Source of the DNA: Pectobacterium brasiliense
Lineage (GTDB): Bacteria; Pseudomonadota; Gammaproteobacteria; Enterobacterales; Enterobacteriaceae
Length of the DNA: 64,000 nt
Assembly (NCBI RefSeq): GCF_013449685.1
Contig: NZ_JACDSF010000017.1
Location: 104,274 to 168,273 of the forward strand
Direction: 5' to 3'
Below, in pieces: positions 50,868-60,446 of the stretch. Both the position numbers and the translations under genes were made by a program. Position 1 is the stretch's first letter, and every line of letters starts with the position of its first letter. Below the pieces are notes generated by a model. The model searched no databases, was not told the origin of the DNA, and saw only the letters and a program-made list of their open reading frames with translations.

Positions 50868-50896
50868 ACTTTAGCGTACAGTTGTAAGCTGAACAA
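50868..50896 (-). promoter_or_regulatory. fabB promoter
   Basis: On the minus strand TTGTTC (-35) and TAAAGT (-10) are separated by 17 bases, about 46 bases before the fabB ATG. The FabR-like palindrome fills the spacer and the FadR-like site overlaps and precedes the -35, the order reported for fabB in E. coli. Confidence 0.7.
50873..50890. promoter_or_regulatory. FabR-type operator of fabB
   Basis: AGCGTACA-GT-TGTAAGCT is an 18-base palindrome with one mismatch, matching the FabR consensus half AGCGTACA. Binding here would cover the promoter spacer and repress, responding to unsaturated acyl-ACP or acyl-CoA. Confidence 0.75.
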
Positions 50897-50908
50897 GTCC
50901 GATCAGCC
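50892..50908. promoter_or_regulatory. FadR-type operator of fabB
   Basis: The minus-strand reading GGCTGATCGGACTTGTT matches the FadR consensus AACTGGTCNGACCTGTT in 12 of 16 defined positions. Its placement just upstream of the -35 fits activation of fabB by FadR. Confidence 0.7.
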
Positions 50909-50995
50909 AAACTATCGCGAAATCATTGCTAAATTTGCGCCACAATATTCAGCCCGATAGAATCTCATCATCACTTGAATAATGAGCTTTTTGTC

Positions 50996-53023
50996 GTGAC
51001 CAACCTCCCCATCCAACACGCGTCGTTAAGTTGGAACGCTCAGGGTACACCTGTATCGCAACAATTTGATGACGTCTATTTTTCGAATCAGGATGGGTTG
51101 GCAGAAACCCGTTATGTGTTTTTAAAGGGTAATCAGTTTCCCGAGCGTTTCACCACGCACCCGCGCACTGCCTGCGTGATAGCAGAAACCGGCTTTGGTA
51201 CGGGTCTGAATTTTCTGACGTTGTGGCAAGCGTTTGCCGACTTTCGTCAACAGCAGCCACAGGCGACATTGCGCCACCTGCATTTCATTAGCTTCGAGAA
51301 ATTCCCCCTGCGCCGGCATGATTTGGCTGCGGCACACGCCCAGTGGCCGGAGCTAGCTGCATTCGCGGATGAACTACGAGAGCAATGGCCACGAGCGCTA
51401 CCAGGCTGCCATCGTCTGATTCTGGCGCAAGGTACTATCACGCTCGATCTATGGTTCGGTGACGTTAACGTCTTACTGCCTGAGCTGGATGATACTCAGA
51501 ATCATCAGGTCGACGCCTGGTTTCTGGATGGCTTTGCGCCGGCCAAAAACCCAGATATGTGGACGGATAATCTGTTTCAGGCAATGGCTCGTCTGTGCCG
51601 AAAAGAAGGGACGTTCGCCACCTTTACGGCCGCAGGCTTTGTGCGTCGCGGTCTGCAACAGGCGGGGTTTCAGGTCAGCAAAATTAAAGGATTCGGGCAG
51701 AAACGGGAAATGTTGAGCGGCATGCTTCCCGACGCGCTTCCCGCCACCTCACCAACACCGTGGTATGCACGCCCTGCCGCCAGCACGACTGACGATATTG
51801 CGATTATCGGCGGTGGCATCGCCAGCGTGCTCACCGCGCTGGCGCTGCAACGGCGCGGTGCAAACGCCACGCTCTACTGCGCGGAGGCACAGCCTGCCAC
51901 GGGCGCATCCGGCAATCGTCAGGGGGCGCTGTATCCTCTGCTGAATAACCGGCACGATGCGGTATCCCGCTTTTTCTCGCTCGCCTTTGACTTTGCCCAC
52001 CGCAGCTATACCGCGCTGGCACAGCAGGGTCTGGAGTTTGAGCACCAATGGTGTGGCGTCAGCCAGCTTGCTTGGGATGAAAAAAGTGCGCGTAAAATCG
52101 AACAGATTCTGCAAGGCGAATGGCCGGAAGAGCTGGTCGTTAACGTGGATGCGCAGCAACTGGAAACGCAAAGCGGCCTGAATATCGGCGTAAATGGCAT
52201 CACTTATCCTGACGGCGGCTGGCTGTGTCCAGCGGAGCTGACGGCTTCTGCGCTGAAACTGGCACAGCAAAACGGTCTGTCGGTACAGATGAGCACCGCC
52301 GTTTCCGCACTGGAGAAAACGGACGGCGGCTGGGCGCTCACCCTGAGCACCGGCCAGCGGGTAAATCATGCCGTCGTGGTGCTGGCAAATGGTCATCACA
52401 TTACCAACTGGCCACAGACATCCCATTTACCCGCTTACGCCGTGCGCGGGCAGGTCAGCCATGTTCCGACCAACTCTGTACTAGGCCAGCTCAAACAGGT
52501 GTTGTGCTACGACGGCTATCTGACGCCGGTGAGTCCGCAACATCAGACGCACTGCATCGGGGCGAGCTATTTACGGGGGGAAACACACTGTGATTATCGG
52601 GAAGACGAGCAGCAAGAAAACCGCCAGCGGCTGCTGAATTGTTTGCCTGACGCAGACTGGGCGAAAACGATCGATGTCAGCGATGCACTGGCGCGCCAAG
52701 GCGTCCGCTGTGCGCTGCGCGATCATCTGCCGCTATTAGGCGCGGTACCGGACTATGAGCAAACGCTGGCCGAGTATGAAGATCGGTTGCACCCTCAACA
52801 CCGTGCCGACGCGGTGCCAAGCGCCCCCTATTGGCAGGATCTGTTTATTATCGGTGCGTTGGGCTCACGCGGGCTCTGCTCCGCCCCACTCGCAGCAGAA
52901 ATTTTGGCATCACAGATGTATGGTGAACCGCTACCGCTGGACCGCGATACGCTCGCCGCACTCAACCCAAATCGTTTCTGGATAAGGAAACTGCTGAAAG
53001 GCAAACCCATCGCTCAGGATTAA
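50996..53023 (+). CDS. mnmC: tRNA 5-methylaminomethyl-2-thiouridine synthase MnmC
   Basis: A bifunctional 675-residue enzyme. The N-terminal methyltransferase domain (about 1-240, [15 protein letters not shown]) makes the final methylation. The C-terminal FAD oxidase domain (from about 255, [15 protein letters not shown]) converts cmnm5U to nm5U at tRNA position 34. The GTG at 50996 aligns exactly with the E. coli start (T-N-L-P-I-Q-H-A against K-H-Y-S-I-Q-P-A). A TTG seven codons upstream at 50975 is possible. The ribosome site is weak. Divergent from fabB. Confidence 0.95.
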   Translation: MTNLPIQHASLSWNAQGTPVSQQFDDVYFSNQDGLAETRYVFLKGNQFPERFTTHPRTACVIAETGFGTGLNFLTLWQAFADFRQQQPQATLRHLHFISFEKFPLRRHDLAAAHAQWPELAAFADELREQWPRALPGCHRLILAQGTITLDLWFGDVNVLLPELDDTQNHQVDAWFLDGFAPAKNPDMWTDNLFQAMARLCRKEGTFATFTAAGFVRRGLQQAGFQVSKIKGFGQKREMLSGMLPDALPATSPTPWYARPAASTTDDIAIIGGGIASVLTALALQRRGANATLYCAEAQPATGASGNRQGALYPLLNNRHDAVSRFFSLAFDFAHRSYTALAQQGLEFEHQWCGVSQLAWDEKSARKIEQILQGEWPEELVVNVDAQQLETQSGLNIGVNGITYPDGGWLCPAELTASALKLAQQNGLSVQMSTAVSALEKTDGGWALTLSTGQRVNHAVVVLANGHHITNWPQTSHLPAYAVRGQVSHVPTNSVLGQLKQVLCYDGYLTPVSPQHQTHCIGASYLRGETHCDYREDEQQENRQRLLNCLPDADWAKTIDVSDALARQGVRCALRDHLPLLGAVPDYEQTLAEYEDRLHPQHRADAVPSAPYWQDLFIIGALGSRGLCSAPLAAEILASQMYGEPLPLDRDTLAALNPNRFWIRKLLKGKPIAQD

Positions 53024-53056
53024 TTGAGAATAGCGAAGGATTAATGAGGAAGAAAA

Positions 53057-53081
53057 CGTGCTGGCTTGACTGAGCCAGCAC
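53057..53081 (-). terminator. Terminator after yfcL
   Basis: GTGCTGGCT and AGCCAGCAC form a perfect 9-bp stem with a six-base loop; on the minus strand GTTTTCTTCC follows. It ends the prmB-to-yfcL operon and faces the mnmC stop. Confidence 0.8.
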
Positions 53082-53111
53082 TGACAGAGTGGCAATTAGC
53101 CCACAGGGAAA

Positions 53112-53396
53112 TCAGTGCGTACTATTCTGCGCCTGCTGGAACAGACGTTCCCACATCCCGTTAACCAGTACCTGATCCGGCGGTGACAGTTCACCGTTTT
53201 TGATGGCGTTATTAATGCTGTCGCTAACGCGCAAATGCAGTGCTTCAAGCGTGTGTTCCCCATGCTCTTCCGCTTCTGCCACCGACACCGTCAGATGACC
53301 ACGCAAATAGCCGCCGGCAAACAGTTCATCGTCGCTGGCATGCTCTACCATGTCATCAATCAGCGCCAGAATGCGCGTTTCAAATTCTGCGATCAT
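53112..53396 (-). CDS. yfcL: YfcL family protein
   Basis: A small acidic protein of 94 residues, closely similar to E. coli YfcL ([27 protein letters not shown] start). Function unknown. Last gene of a minus-strand group, 33 bases after epmC. Confidence 0.92.
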   Translation of the reverse strand: MIAEFETRILALIDDMVEHASDDELFAGGYLRGHLTVSVAEAEEHGEHTLEALHLRVSDSINNAIKNGELSPPDQVLVNGMWERLFQQAQNSTH

Positions 53397-53429
53397 TTCT
53401 TATCCTCAAATTTTTGCGGTTCCCGTGCA

Positions 53430-53975
53430 TCACAGATCGGCTGGATACGGGAAGCTCGCCGCCGTCAGCGGTGGCGTATTGTAAAACGATTGTAATGCAC
53501 GAATAAAGCTGGCAGGACGCGCGGGAATCCCCTCTTCCAGATATTGCATCACTTGCGCATGCACGCGTCGCTGGAAATCAATGCGGTCCGGCTCACAGTC
53601 GCCGTTCAGGTTGTCGCAGCTGACGTTAAACGGAAAGCCCGAGGCGACACAGAACAGCCAGTCGAAGGCCTGCGGTTTGATCTCCACCACCTCGAACTGG
53701 CTTTGCGTCGCCGCATCGCGGCCATCCGGGCAGTACCAGTAGCCAAAATCGACCTGCAAGCGCCGCTGGGCACCAGCAATGCACCAGTGAGAAATCTCGT
53801 GTAGCGCGCTGGCATAAAAGCCATGGGCAAACACAATCCGGTGATACGGAATGTCATCATCCGCTGGCAGATAAATCGGCTCATCATCGCCTTTTACCAG
53901 ACGGGTATTGTATTCATCGCCAAAGCAATCATTAAAAATATCAATCAGCTGTTGATAGTAGTGCGTCGTAGTCAT
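53430..53975 (-). CDS. epmC: Elongation factor P hydroxylase EpmC (YfcM)
   Basis: EpmC hydroxylates the beta-lysylated Lys of EF-P, the last step of its modification. The conserved metal-binding HEISHWCIAG segment follows FAHGFYASAL, and the protein ends as other EpmC proteins do. I take the ATG at 53975 (MTTTHYYQQL, 181 residues, close to E. coli). An ATG six codons upstream at 53993 is equally open, and neither has a clear ribosome site. Confidence 0.92.
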   Translation of the reverse strand: MTTTHYYQQLIDIFNDCFGDEYNTRLVKGDDEPIYLPADDDIPYHRIVFAHGFYASALHEISHWCIAGAQRRLQVDFGYWYCPDGRDAATQSQFEVVEIKPQAFDWLFCVASGFPFNVSCDNLNGDCEPDRIDFQRRVHAQVMQYLEEGIPARPASFIRALQSFYNTPPLTAASFPYPADL

Positions 53976-54002
53976 GTTATCGGTTGTTATCATAATGTGT
54001 TG

Positions 54003-54803
54003 TCATAGAAACTGTCCCAGCCAAACGGCAATCTCATGCCCGTGGCTGTCATAAATCAGCTTGCCACTCATGATGGCGGAAACCAACACCAGCATAGGAC
54101 GAATCAGCTTTTGCCCTTTCGTCATCACCATTTTGGCTCCCAGCCGCGCACCGAGGATCTGCCCGATCAGCATGACGCCGCCGACCACCCAGACAACCTG
54201 ACCGCCCAGAATGAAAAACAGTAGCCCGCCGAAGTTGGAGGTAAAGTTCAGGATCTTGGCATGCGCCGTCGCTTTTGCCAGATTGAAGCCATACAGGGTG
54301 ACAAACGCCAGTGCGTAAAACGATCCGGCACCGGGGCCGAAGAAGCCGTCATAAAAACCGACACAACAGCCTGCCACAATCGCAAACGGAAGTGGCGACA
54401 GGCGACGCTGCCGATCTTCATCACCGATTTTGGGCGTTAATAAAAAGTAGAGGCCAATGCCAATGATCAGCACCGGCAGCAGTTGGCGTAGAAAATCGGC
54501 GTGAATTTGCTGGATCAGCCAGGCACCAAAGGTCGAACCGACAAAGGTCAGCGCAATCGCCAACTTCTGCTCACCCAGATTCACCGCGCGGCGGCGGATG
54601 AAATACAGGCTGGCGGAAAAAGATCCGCCAACGGCTTGAAGTTTATTCGTTGCCAGCGCCTGCGCCGGGGATAAACCCGCCGCTAGCAAAGCAGGGATCG
54701 TCAATAAACCGCCCCCGCCCGCAATCGAATCAATAAATCCAGCCAACGCCCCGACAAAAAACAGCACGGCCAGCATATCTGGCCCAAGAACTAACCAGTC
54801 CAT
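54003..54803 (-). CDS. yfcA: TSUP/TauE-SafE family membrane protein YfcA
   Basis: A 266-residue polytopic protein with about eight helices and the two family repeats. Signature loops are GFIDSIAGGGGLLTIPALLAAG (about 22-43) and GFYDGFFGPGAGSFYALAFV (about 147-166). Members export or import sulfur compounds or organic anions; substrate here unknown. Confidence 0.93.
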   Translation of the reverse strand: MDWLVLGPDMLAVLFFVGALAGFIDSIAGGGGLLTIPALLAAGLSPAQALATNKLQAVGGSFSASLYFIRRRAVNLGEQKLAIALTFVGSTFGAWLIQQIHADFLRQLLPVLIIGIGLYFLLTPKIGDEDRQRRLSPLPFAIVAGCCVGFYDGFFGPGAGSFYALAFVTLYGFNLAKATAHAKILNFTSNFGGLLFFILGGQVVWVVGGVMLIGQILGARLGAKMVMTKGQKLIRPMLVLVSAIMSGKLIYDSHGHEIAVWLGQFL

Positions 54804-54835
54804 AATTATTTTTTATCTCGCGACATAGTTATTCG

Positions 54836-55681
54836 TTATCTCGCGGCAAAATGTCTGTCGAGTAATGCCTGACAAGACGGAGGCAACGGCGGCGGCGTGG
54901 TTTTTTCCGGGGCTTCGGTACTCGGCTGTTTTGGCTGGAACCAGCTGGTTAACTCAGCACCGCATCCATCACCGACAGGGGGTTCGTCCTGATCCTGACA
55001 CTCAAGGCTGTCCGCCGGGCAGCGCAGGCGCACATGCATATGCGCACGGTGTGCAAACCAAGGGCGAACTTTGCGCAGCCAGTCACGATCGTGGCCTGCT
55101 TCAACACACAGCTGTTTTTTAATCGCCGGATTAACGAAGATGCGCGTTACGTCGCTATCCAACGCAGCGGTTTTGATCAGGGTGGTGATTTCCGGTCGCC
55201 AAACGCGTGGGTTAACGTTCAGCCCGCTGGCGTTAACCAAATCGATAGGCTGCGGTTTCAGCAACTGCTGCTCGCTCCAGCGCTGTCTGGGCAATTGCAG
55301 CCAGATGTCAACATCCAGCCCGGATTGGTGACTGGCGTGGCCGCTGCTGAATCGTCCCCCAACAGGCATGCCCATATCCCCCACCAGCACATTACCGGAG
55401 GTCGTACGCTTAACCTCGTTGCTCAGGCGGTGAATAAACGCCAGAAGATCGGGGTGACCGAAATAGCGGCGCTGATCGATGCGCATCACCTGATAATCCA
55501 GCGACTGCAATGGCAGCGGCTGGGCACCGATGATACAGCCATTGGAAAAACTACCAATTGACTGCGGCGTACCCGCAACCGGATGCGCAATCTCCTGCCA
55601 GGGCGTTTTCGCCCACGCGGCGTTCGATAACAGCGGCGCGCTCAGTGCCAGCGCGAGAACCCCGATTAACCCTTGTTTCAT
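54836..55681 (-). CDS. mepA: Penicillin-insensitive murein endopeptidase MepA
   Basis: A periplasmic LAS-family metallo-endopeptidase of 281 residues that cleaves D-Ala-meso-DAP cross-links. The signal peptide is about 1-24 (ending SNAAWA). Zinc ligands sit in [16 protein letters not shown] and HRAHMHVRL. The enzyme ends in a Pro/Thr-rich stretch and a short tail. Starts 6 bases after aroC. Confidence 0.95.
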   Translation of the reverse strand: MKQGLIGVLALALSAPLLSNAAWAKTPWQEIAHPVAGTPQSIGSFSNGCIIGAQPLPLQSLDYQVMRIDQRRYFGHPDLLAFIHRLSNEVKRTTSGNVLVGDMGMPVGGRFSSGHASHQSGLDVDIWLQLPRQRWSEQQLLKPQPIDLVNASGLNVNPRVWRPEITTLIKTAALDSDVTRIFVNPAIKKQLCVEAGHDRDWLRKVRPWFAHRAHMHVRLRCPADSLECQDQDEPPVGDGCGAELTSWFQPKQPSTEAPEKTTPPPLPPSCQALLDRHFAAR

Positions 55682-55687
55682 TATTTT

Positions 55688-56773
55688 TTACCAGCGAGGA
55701 ACCTGACTGTTCACATCCCCACACTGTGCGCGTTGGCGCAGCAGGTGATCCATTAACACAATCGCCATCATGGCTTCGGCAATCGGCACCGCACGGATGC
55801 CCACACACGGGTCGTGACGCCCGCGCGTCACCATTTCAGTCGCTTCGCCCTGGCGGTTGATCGTTTTCCCCGGCACCATAATGCTGGAGGTCGGCTTCAA
55901 CGCCAGATGTGCAACGATGTTCTGACCGCTGCTGATCCCGCCCAAAATGCCGCCAGCGTGATTGCTTTGGAAACCGTCCGGCGTGATTTCGTCTCGGTTT
56001 TCACTGCCACGTTTGGTGACAACGGCAAAGCCATCGCCAATTTCGACGCCTTTCACGGCGTTGATGCTCATCAGTGCGTGAGCCAAATCGGCATCCAGAC
56101 GGTCAAAGACCGGCTCGCCTAATCCGACAGGCACCGATTCCGCCACGACGCTGACCTTCGCGCCAATCGAGTCGCCCTCTTTTTTCAGCGCCCGCATCAG
56201 TTCATCCAGGGCTTCCAGCCTGTCGATATCCGGGCAGAAGAACGGGTTTTGCTCAACCTGTTCCCAATCTTTCAGCTCGCAGGTGACATCGCCAATCTGC
56301 GACAGATAGCCACGTACCTTCACACCATGTTGCTGTTGCAGGTATTTCTTCGCAATCGCACCCGCGGCAACGCGCATTGCGGTTTCACGCGCGGAAGAGC
56401 GGCCACCGCCACGGTAATCGCGCAGGCCATATTTTTGCTCGTAGGTGTAATCAGCATGACCGGGGCGGAAGACATCTTTAATCGCACCGTAATCCTGAGA
56501 ACGCTGATCGGTGTTTTCAATCAACAGGCCAATACTGGTCCCCGTTGTCACACCTTCAAAAACGCCGGACAGAATCTTGACCTGATCGGGTTCACGGCGC
56601 TGCGTCGTATAGCGGGAGGTCCCCGGACGACGGCGATCCAAATCGTGTTGCAGATCCGCTTCCGTTAGCGGGATCCCCGGCGGTACGCCGTCAACAATAC
56701 ATCCCAGGGCAATACCGTGGGATTCACCAAATGTAGTGACGCGGAAAAATTGCCCAATACTGTTGCCTGCCAT
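55688..56773 (-). CDS. aroC: Chorismate synthase
   Basis: The last enzyme of the shikimate pathway, FMN-dependent, 361 residues. Conserved stretches include [18 protein letters not shown] near 15-32, [17 protein letters not shown] near 48-64, the [18 protein letters not shown] region and [18 protein letters not shown] near 324-341. GAAGGAG sits five bases before the ATG; an in-frame GTG immediately upstream is not needed. Confidence 0.97.
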   Translation of the reverse strand: MAGNSIGQFFRVTTFGESHGIALGCIVDGVPPGIPLTEADLQHDLDRRRPGTSRYTTQRREPDQVKILSGVFEGVTTGTSIGLLIENTDQRSQDYGAIKDVFRPGHADYTYEQKYGLRDYRGGGRSSARETAMRVAAGAIAKKYLQQQHGVKVRGYLSQIGDVTCELKDWEQVEQNPFFCPDIDRLEALDELMRALKKEGDSIGAKVSVVAESVPVGLGEPVFDRLDADLAHALMSINAVKGVEIGDGFAVVTKRGSENRDEITPDGFQSNHAGGILGGISSGQNIVAHLALKPTSSIMVPGKTINRQGEATEMVTRGRHDPCVGIRAVPIAEAMMAIVLMDHLLRQRAQCGDVNSQVPRW

Positions 56774-56848
56774 CACAACTCCTTCGCATGTTTTCTGTTT
56801 CTGCCTTACCGTCTACACGGTAAGGCGAATAAATATCGTTATGACCGC

Positions 56849-57781
56849 TTAATCACGGTAAGCGCTGAAATGCGCTTTGCAATCGACCAGTTGTGATTGC
56901 GTTAGCATAAACACACCGTCACCGCCATTATCAAACTCCAGCCAGGTGAACGGGATGTCTGGGTATTGATCGATAAGGTGCACCATACTGTTGCCCACTT
57001 CGCAAATCAGCACGCCGTCATCGCTCAGATAGTCTGGCGCACAAGCCAGAATACGGCGCACCAGATCCAAGCCGTCGTTGCCCGCCGCCAGCCCCAGCTC
57101 AGGCTCGAAACGGAACTCCTGCGGCAGATCGAACATATCTTCTTCATCCACATACGGTGGATTGGTCACGATTAGATCATAGCGAATCGCCGGTAAATCG
57201 CGGAACAGATCAGAGCGAATCGGCGTCACGCGGTATTCCAGACCGTGCTGCTGAATATTTTGCTCGGTTACCGCCAGCGCCTCGCTGGAGATATCGACCG
57301 CATCGACTTCCGCTTCTGGGAACGCCTGAGCGCAGGCAATAGCAATACAGCCGCTGCCCGTGCACAGATCCAGAATATGGTTTGGCGTTTTTGGCAGTTG
57401 CTCATCAAAATAGTTATTGATCAGCTCACCGATGGGAGAGCGCGGCACCAGCACGCGTTCGTCCACGTAGAATTCCAGGCCGCAGAACCAGGCCTTGTTG
57501 GTCAAATAGGCGACAGGAATACGCTCATTGACGCGGCGGATCACACGTTCAACAATGCGCTGCCGCTCGCTGGTGATCAAACGCGACGTGTACATATCTT
57601 CAGGAATATCGAGCGGCAGATACAGGCTAGGCAAGACGAGCTGTATGGCTTCATCCCAGGGATTATCCGTCCCGTGACCGTAATAGACGTTGGCTGCGTT
57701 AAACCGGCTGACAGCCCAGCGCAACATATCCTGAATGGTATGAAGTTCACTGACGGCCTCATCGACGAAAATTTTGTCCAA
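56849..57781 (-). CDS. prmB: 50S ribosomal protein L3 glutamine methyltransferase
   Basis: A SAM-dependent methyltransferase that modifies Gln150 of ribosomal protein L3. The SAM loop [15 protein letters not shown] is near 137-151 and the catalytic NPPY near 204-207. A TTG start at 57781 is chosen: GGAGG lies six bases upstream, and the product ([19 protein letters not shown]) then has exactly the 310 residues of the E. coli protein. The frame is open further to 57847, but that part has no homolog. Confidence 0.94.
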   Translation of the reverse strand: MDKIFVDEAVSELHTIQDMLRWAVSRFNAANVYYGHGTDNPWDEAIQLVLPSLYLPLDIPEDMYTSRLITSERQRIVERVIRRVNERIPVAYLTNKAWFCGLEFYVDERVLVPRSPIGELINNYFDEQLPKTPNHILDLCTGSGCIAIACAQAFPEAEVDAVDISSEALAVTEQNIQQHGLEYRVTPIRSDLFRDLPAIRYDLIVTNPPYVDEEDMFDLPQEFRFEPELGLAAGNDGLDLVRRILACAPDYLSDDGVLICEVGNSMVHLIDQYPDIPFTWLEFDNGGDGVFMLTQSQLVDCKAHFSAYRD

Positions 57782-57952
57782 GGGTGTCCTCCGCAGACAG
57801 TTCTGAATGGCAAATTGGCGCTTAGTTTGCCATGAAGCCTGCGACAAATCAGCAGATATAACCGACTGAACGCGCTCCGATACAGACTTTTATTTAGCGA
57901 CAGCGGGGAGACAAGGTAAACTGATCGAATGTTGACGCAAGATGAATGAAAC

Positions 57953-58495
57953 ATGAGTAATAAATATTCGCTAAATGACGACGAATTACAGCTTTTTCGC
58001 ACGTCAATCACTGGCACAAAAAAATTGCGTCAGGATACCTATACCCACAAACCGCTGCGCAAAAAACTGGGCGAATTGCCCGCCAAACGGGTATTGCAGG
58101 AGCAGGTTGATGCCAGTTTCTATTTTTCGGATGAATTTCAGCCACAGCTGGATGCGGAAGGCCCGACGCGCTATGTGCGCCCAGGTGCCAGCCATTATGA
58201 ATTGAAGAAACTTCGACGAGGGGATTATTCACCGGAGCTGTTTCTGGACTTGCATGGCCTGACGCAGCTTCAGGCAAAGAAGGAACTGGGCGCGCTGCTG
58301 GCGGCCTGTCGGCGGGAGCACGTTTACTGCACCTGTGTGATGCACGGGCACGGCAAGCATATCCTTAAGCAGCAAACGCCGCTCTGGCTGGCACAGCACC
58401 CTGACGTGCTGGCTTTTCATCAGGCTCCGAAAGAGTTCGGTGGGAATGCCGCGCTGCTGATTTTGGTGGCGTTAGAGGCGCCTTTGCTTGAGTAA
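57953..58495 (+). CDS. smrB: Smr-domain ribosome-rescue nuclease SmrB
   Basis: A 180-residue protein with a C-terminal Smr domain (about 95-175). Characteristic pieces are the [11 protein letters not shown] segment and the [16 protein letters not shown] motif. E. coli SmrB cleaves mRNA between collided ribosomes. The basic N-terminal extension is retained. It is divergent from prmB, which lies 171 bases away. Confidence 0.94.
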   Translation: MSNKYSLNDDELQLFRTSITGTKKLRQDTYTHKPLRKKLGELPAKRVLQEQVDASFYFSDEFQPQLDAEGPTRYVRPGASHYELKKLRRGDYSPELFLDLHGLTQLQAKKELGALLAACRREHVYCTCVMHGHGKHILKQQTPLWLAQHPDVLAFHQAPKEFGGNAALLILVALEAPLLE

Positions 58496-58520
58496 TCCCG
58501 CCCTTCTTCGAAGAACGACA

Positions 58521-58545
58521 AGGCGTGTCAGTCCATTACACGCCT
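58521..58545. other. Stem-loop in the smrB-sixA convergent gap
   Basis: AGGCGTGT and ACACGCCT form an 8-bp perfect stem with a nine-base loop between the converging stops. Neither side has a strong T-run, so it is only a candidate bidirectional terminator. Confidence 0.45.
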
Positions 58546-58584
58546 CATACCATATAAATTCAGGCGTTGAAGTTAGGTTAGCAT

Positions 58585-59067
58585 TCAGGATTTTGCGCTC
58601 AACTGCGCTGGGCTGACTTGCCAGTGCAGAAGGCCATGACCGGATTCCGCTTCCACCTTCACGCAGGCAATAGCGGATGTGGCGAACATCGGCGCGGTTT
58701 CATTCTGGCATAATTCGGCAACCAGATAGCCCACCAGCGGCAGATGCGACACAACCAGAACCGCCCCCACACCTTCTCTCGCCAGCGTTTGCAGATAATA
58801 GCTAACGAGCTGGGCATCGCCGCCGGGCGTCAACTCATTCAGACAATCCGCTTCTTCCGGCAGCGGCAACGCTTTTTTCACCACCTCGAGCGTTTGCTGG
58901 GCACGCAAATAAGGGCTCACCAGAACGCGCTCAATATCGATAGTTTGCTCATTCAACCAACACGCCATCTGACGGGATTCATCACGACCAGCGTCGCTCA
59001 ATGGCCGAACAGCATCACTCGCTGCATCAAGTACTGCATCACCATGACGCATTATCAACACTTGCAT
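58585..59067 (-). CDS. sixA: Phosphohistidine phosphatase SixA
   Basis: A 160-residue histidine-phosphatase-superfamily enzyme. The catalytic RHG motif is in MRHGDA with His8 at the start. E. coli SixA acts on phosphohistidine of the nitrogen PTS (NPr), with earlier evidence for ArcB. Length is typical. Confidence 0.95.
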   Translation of the reverse strand: MQVLIMRHGDAVLDAASDAVRPLSDAGRDESRQMACWLNEQTIDIERVLVSPYLRAQQTLEVVKKALPLPEEADCLNELTPGGDAQLVSYYLQTLAREGVGAVLVVSHLPLVGYLVAELCQNETAPMFATSAIACVKVEAESGHGLLHWQVSPAQLSAKS

Positions 59068-59352
59068 ATTACACCGCTATGTTAATGAAATAATTATGTA
59101 TTTTCTATAATTTAAGTTGCCTATGCAGGGATTATCCTGCATAGGCCATTCAAATTATGTAGGGTATAAATCGTCTTATTCCTGTAGGTTACCTGAGTTT
59201 CTCGTTCTGATAAACTCGCCGAGTACTGGTTTCAATATGACGCAGGTCCTGTTCCCATTTATCTAATGGTAATACCATGATAAATAAAAGTTTAATGTCC
59301 CCCTAGTCGAACACATATTATTGGAAAGGTATATTTACAAAATCAAGAGGGG

Positions 59353-59480
59353 CATATTCCGTCATACTTCAAGCTGCTTGTGCGTTGGCCGCCCTTATTC
59401 ACCCCAGTCACTTACCTGAGTAAGCTCCTGGGGATTCATGCGATTGCCACCTACACGCAACTCGAATTATCTAGAATATA
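59353..59480 (-). repeat. ERIC element, inverse orientation
   Basis: About 128 bases matching the reverse complement of the copy at 24122-24249. It includes CACCCCAGTCACTTAC and AAGCTCCTGGGGATTCATG, the diagnostic ERIC primer regions. It lies in the 484-base sixA upstream gap (59068-59551), which otherwise holds no gene I can support. Confidence 0.9.
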
Positions 59481-59551
59481 TTTAGGTTATATAATCGACT
59501 AGTTGAAAATATTACCTAATTTTTCAACGTATTATCAGGCTAGTTTGAATA

Positions 59552-60268
59552 TTATTCATGCTCCGATTCAGGCATAAATTCCGACAGACGTTTTTTTTGT
59601 CTGCCTAGATCATCAAGATTGGATGGATGTAGCCACCATTGCATGGCCTGAGAGATAGCGGACCATTCACTATCAATAATTGAATACCAGCGGACATCAC
59701 GGCTATGACCTTTGGAAACCTGAGTTTGTCGGAGTGTTCCTTCATATCTGAACCCCAGCCGCTCCGCTGCACTGATTGCAGACTGATGCAAGCTGTCACA
59801 TTTCCAGCCACATCGACGGTATTGTAACGTGTCAAAAATATAATTGAGTAAAAGAAAAATGGCCTCGGTGCTAGATAACGTTCGTTTCATCAGAGGAGAC
59901 CAGTTAATCCAACCAATCTCTACAGCACCATTATCCGGATCCATCCGCTGTAATGCGATAAACCCCACCGCTTTACCCGTAGAAAGGCTGATAACGGCGA
60001 AGAAAAGTGGATCCTTGCTCGCGGCAAGCGAAGCAATATAGTGATCACATTGTCTAATGGTCACTGGGCGTTTGATATGAAAATACGTCCAATCTCGCTC
60101 GTCATCAATGCTGTGCCAAGCATCAAATAAATCCTGACTATGTTTGAGATCAATAGGTTCAAGAAGACAGTACTTTCCTTTAAGCACCACTTTTTGTGGA
60201 AGCGATCGTGGTTGCCACTCAGGCAATGATTTACCCAATTCCTGACCGTAAACATTGAACTCTGTCAT
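59552..60268 (-). CDS. GNAT N-acetyltransferase, RimJ/RimL-like, long form
   Basis: A 238-residue acetyltransferase of the Acetyltransf_3 type. The domain spans about 30-195: a LLEPIDLKHSQDLFDAWHS start, VGFIALQRMDP, GAVEIGWINWSP and SAISAAERLGFRYEGTLRQ as the acetyl-CoA half. It has a longer C-terminal region than most relatives, with a Trp-rich stretch and a charged tail. It interrupts the sixA-fadJ neighbourhood known from E. coli and lies next to an ERIC element, so it may be acquired or lineage-specific (inference). Substrate unknown. Confidence 0.8.
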   Translation of the reverse strand: MTEFNVYGQELGKSLPEWQPRSLPQKVVLKGKYCLLEPIDLKHSQDLFDAWHSIDDERDWTYFHIKRPVTIRQCDHYIASLAASKDPLFFAVISLSTGKAVGFIALQRMDPDNGAVEIGWINWSPLMKRTLSSTEAIFLLLNYIFDTLQYRRCGWKCDSLHQSAISAAERLGFRYEGTLRQTQVSKGHSRDVRWYSIIDSEWSAISQAMQWWLHPSNLDDLGRQKKRLSEFMPESEHE

Positions 60269-60446
60269 GATAACGCCGCCTTTTTCGTATTATTACATTA
60301 ATAAAAAACCATAAAGGTATTCATTGGGTATTACCCGTTGCGGTCCTAGCCACGTAATATAGAAAACAGCCTAAATCACTTCACCAACCTCATTAATATG
60401 AGTCAGACAAACCAGTCAGCTCGAACGTATAGAAATGCCGTCACGA

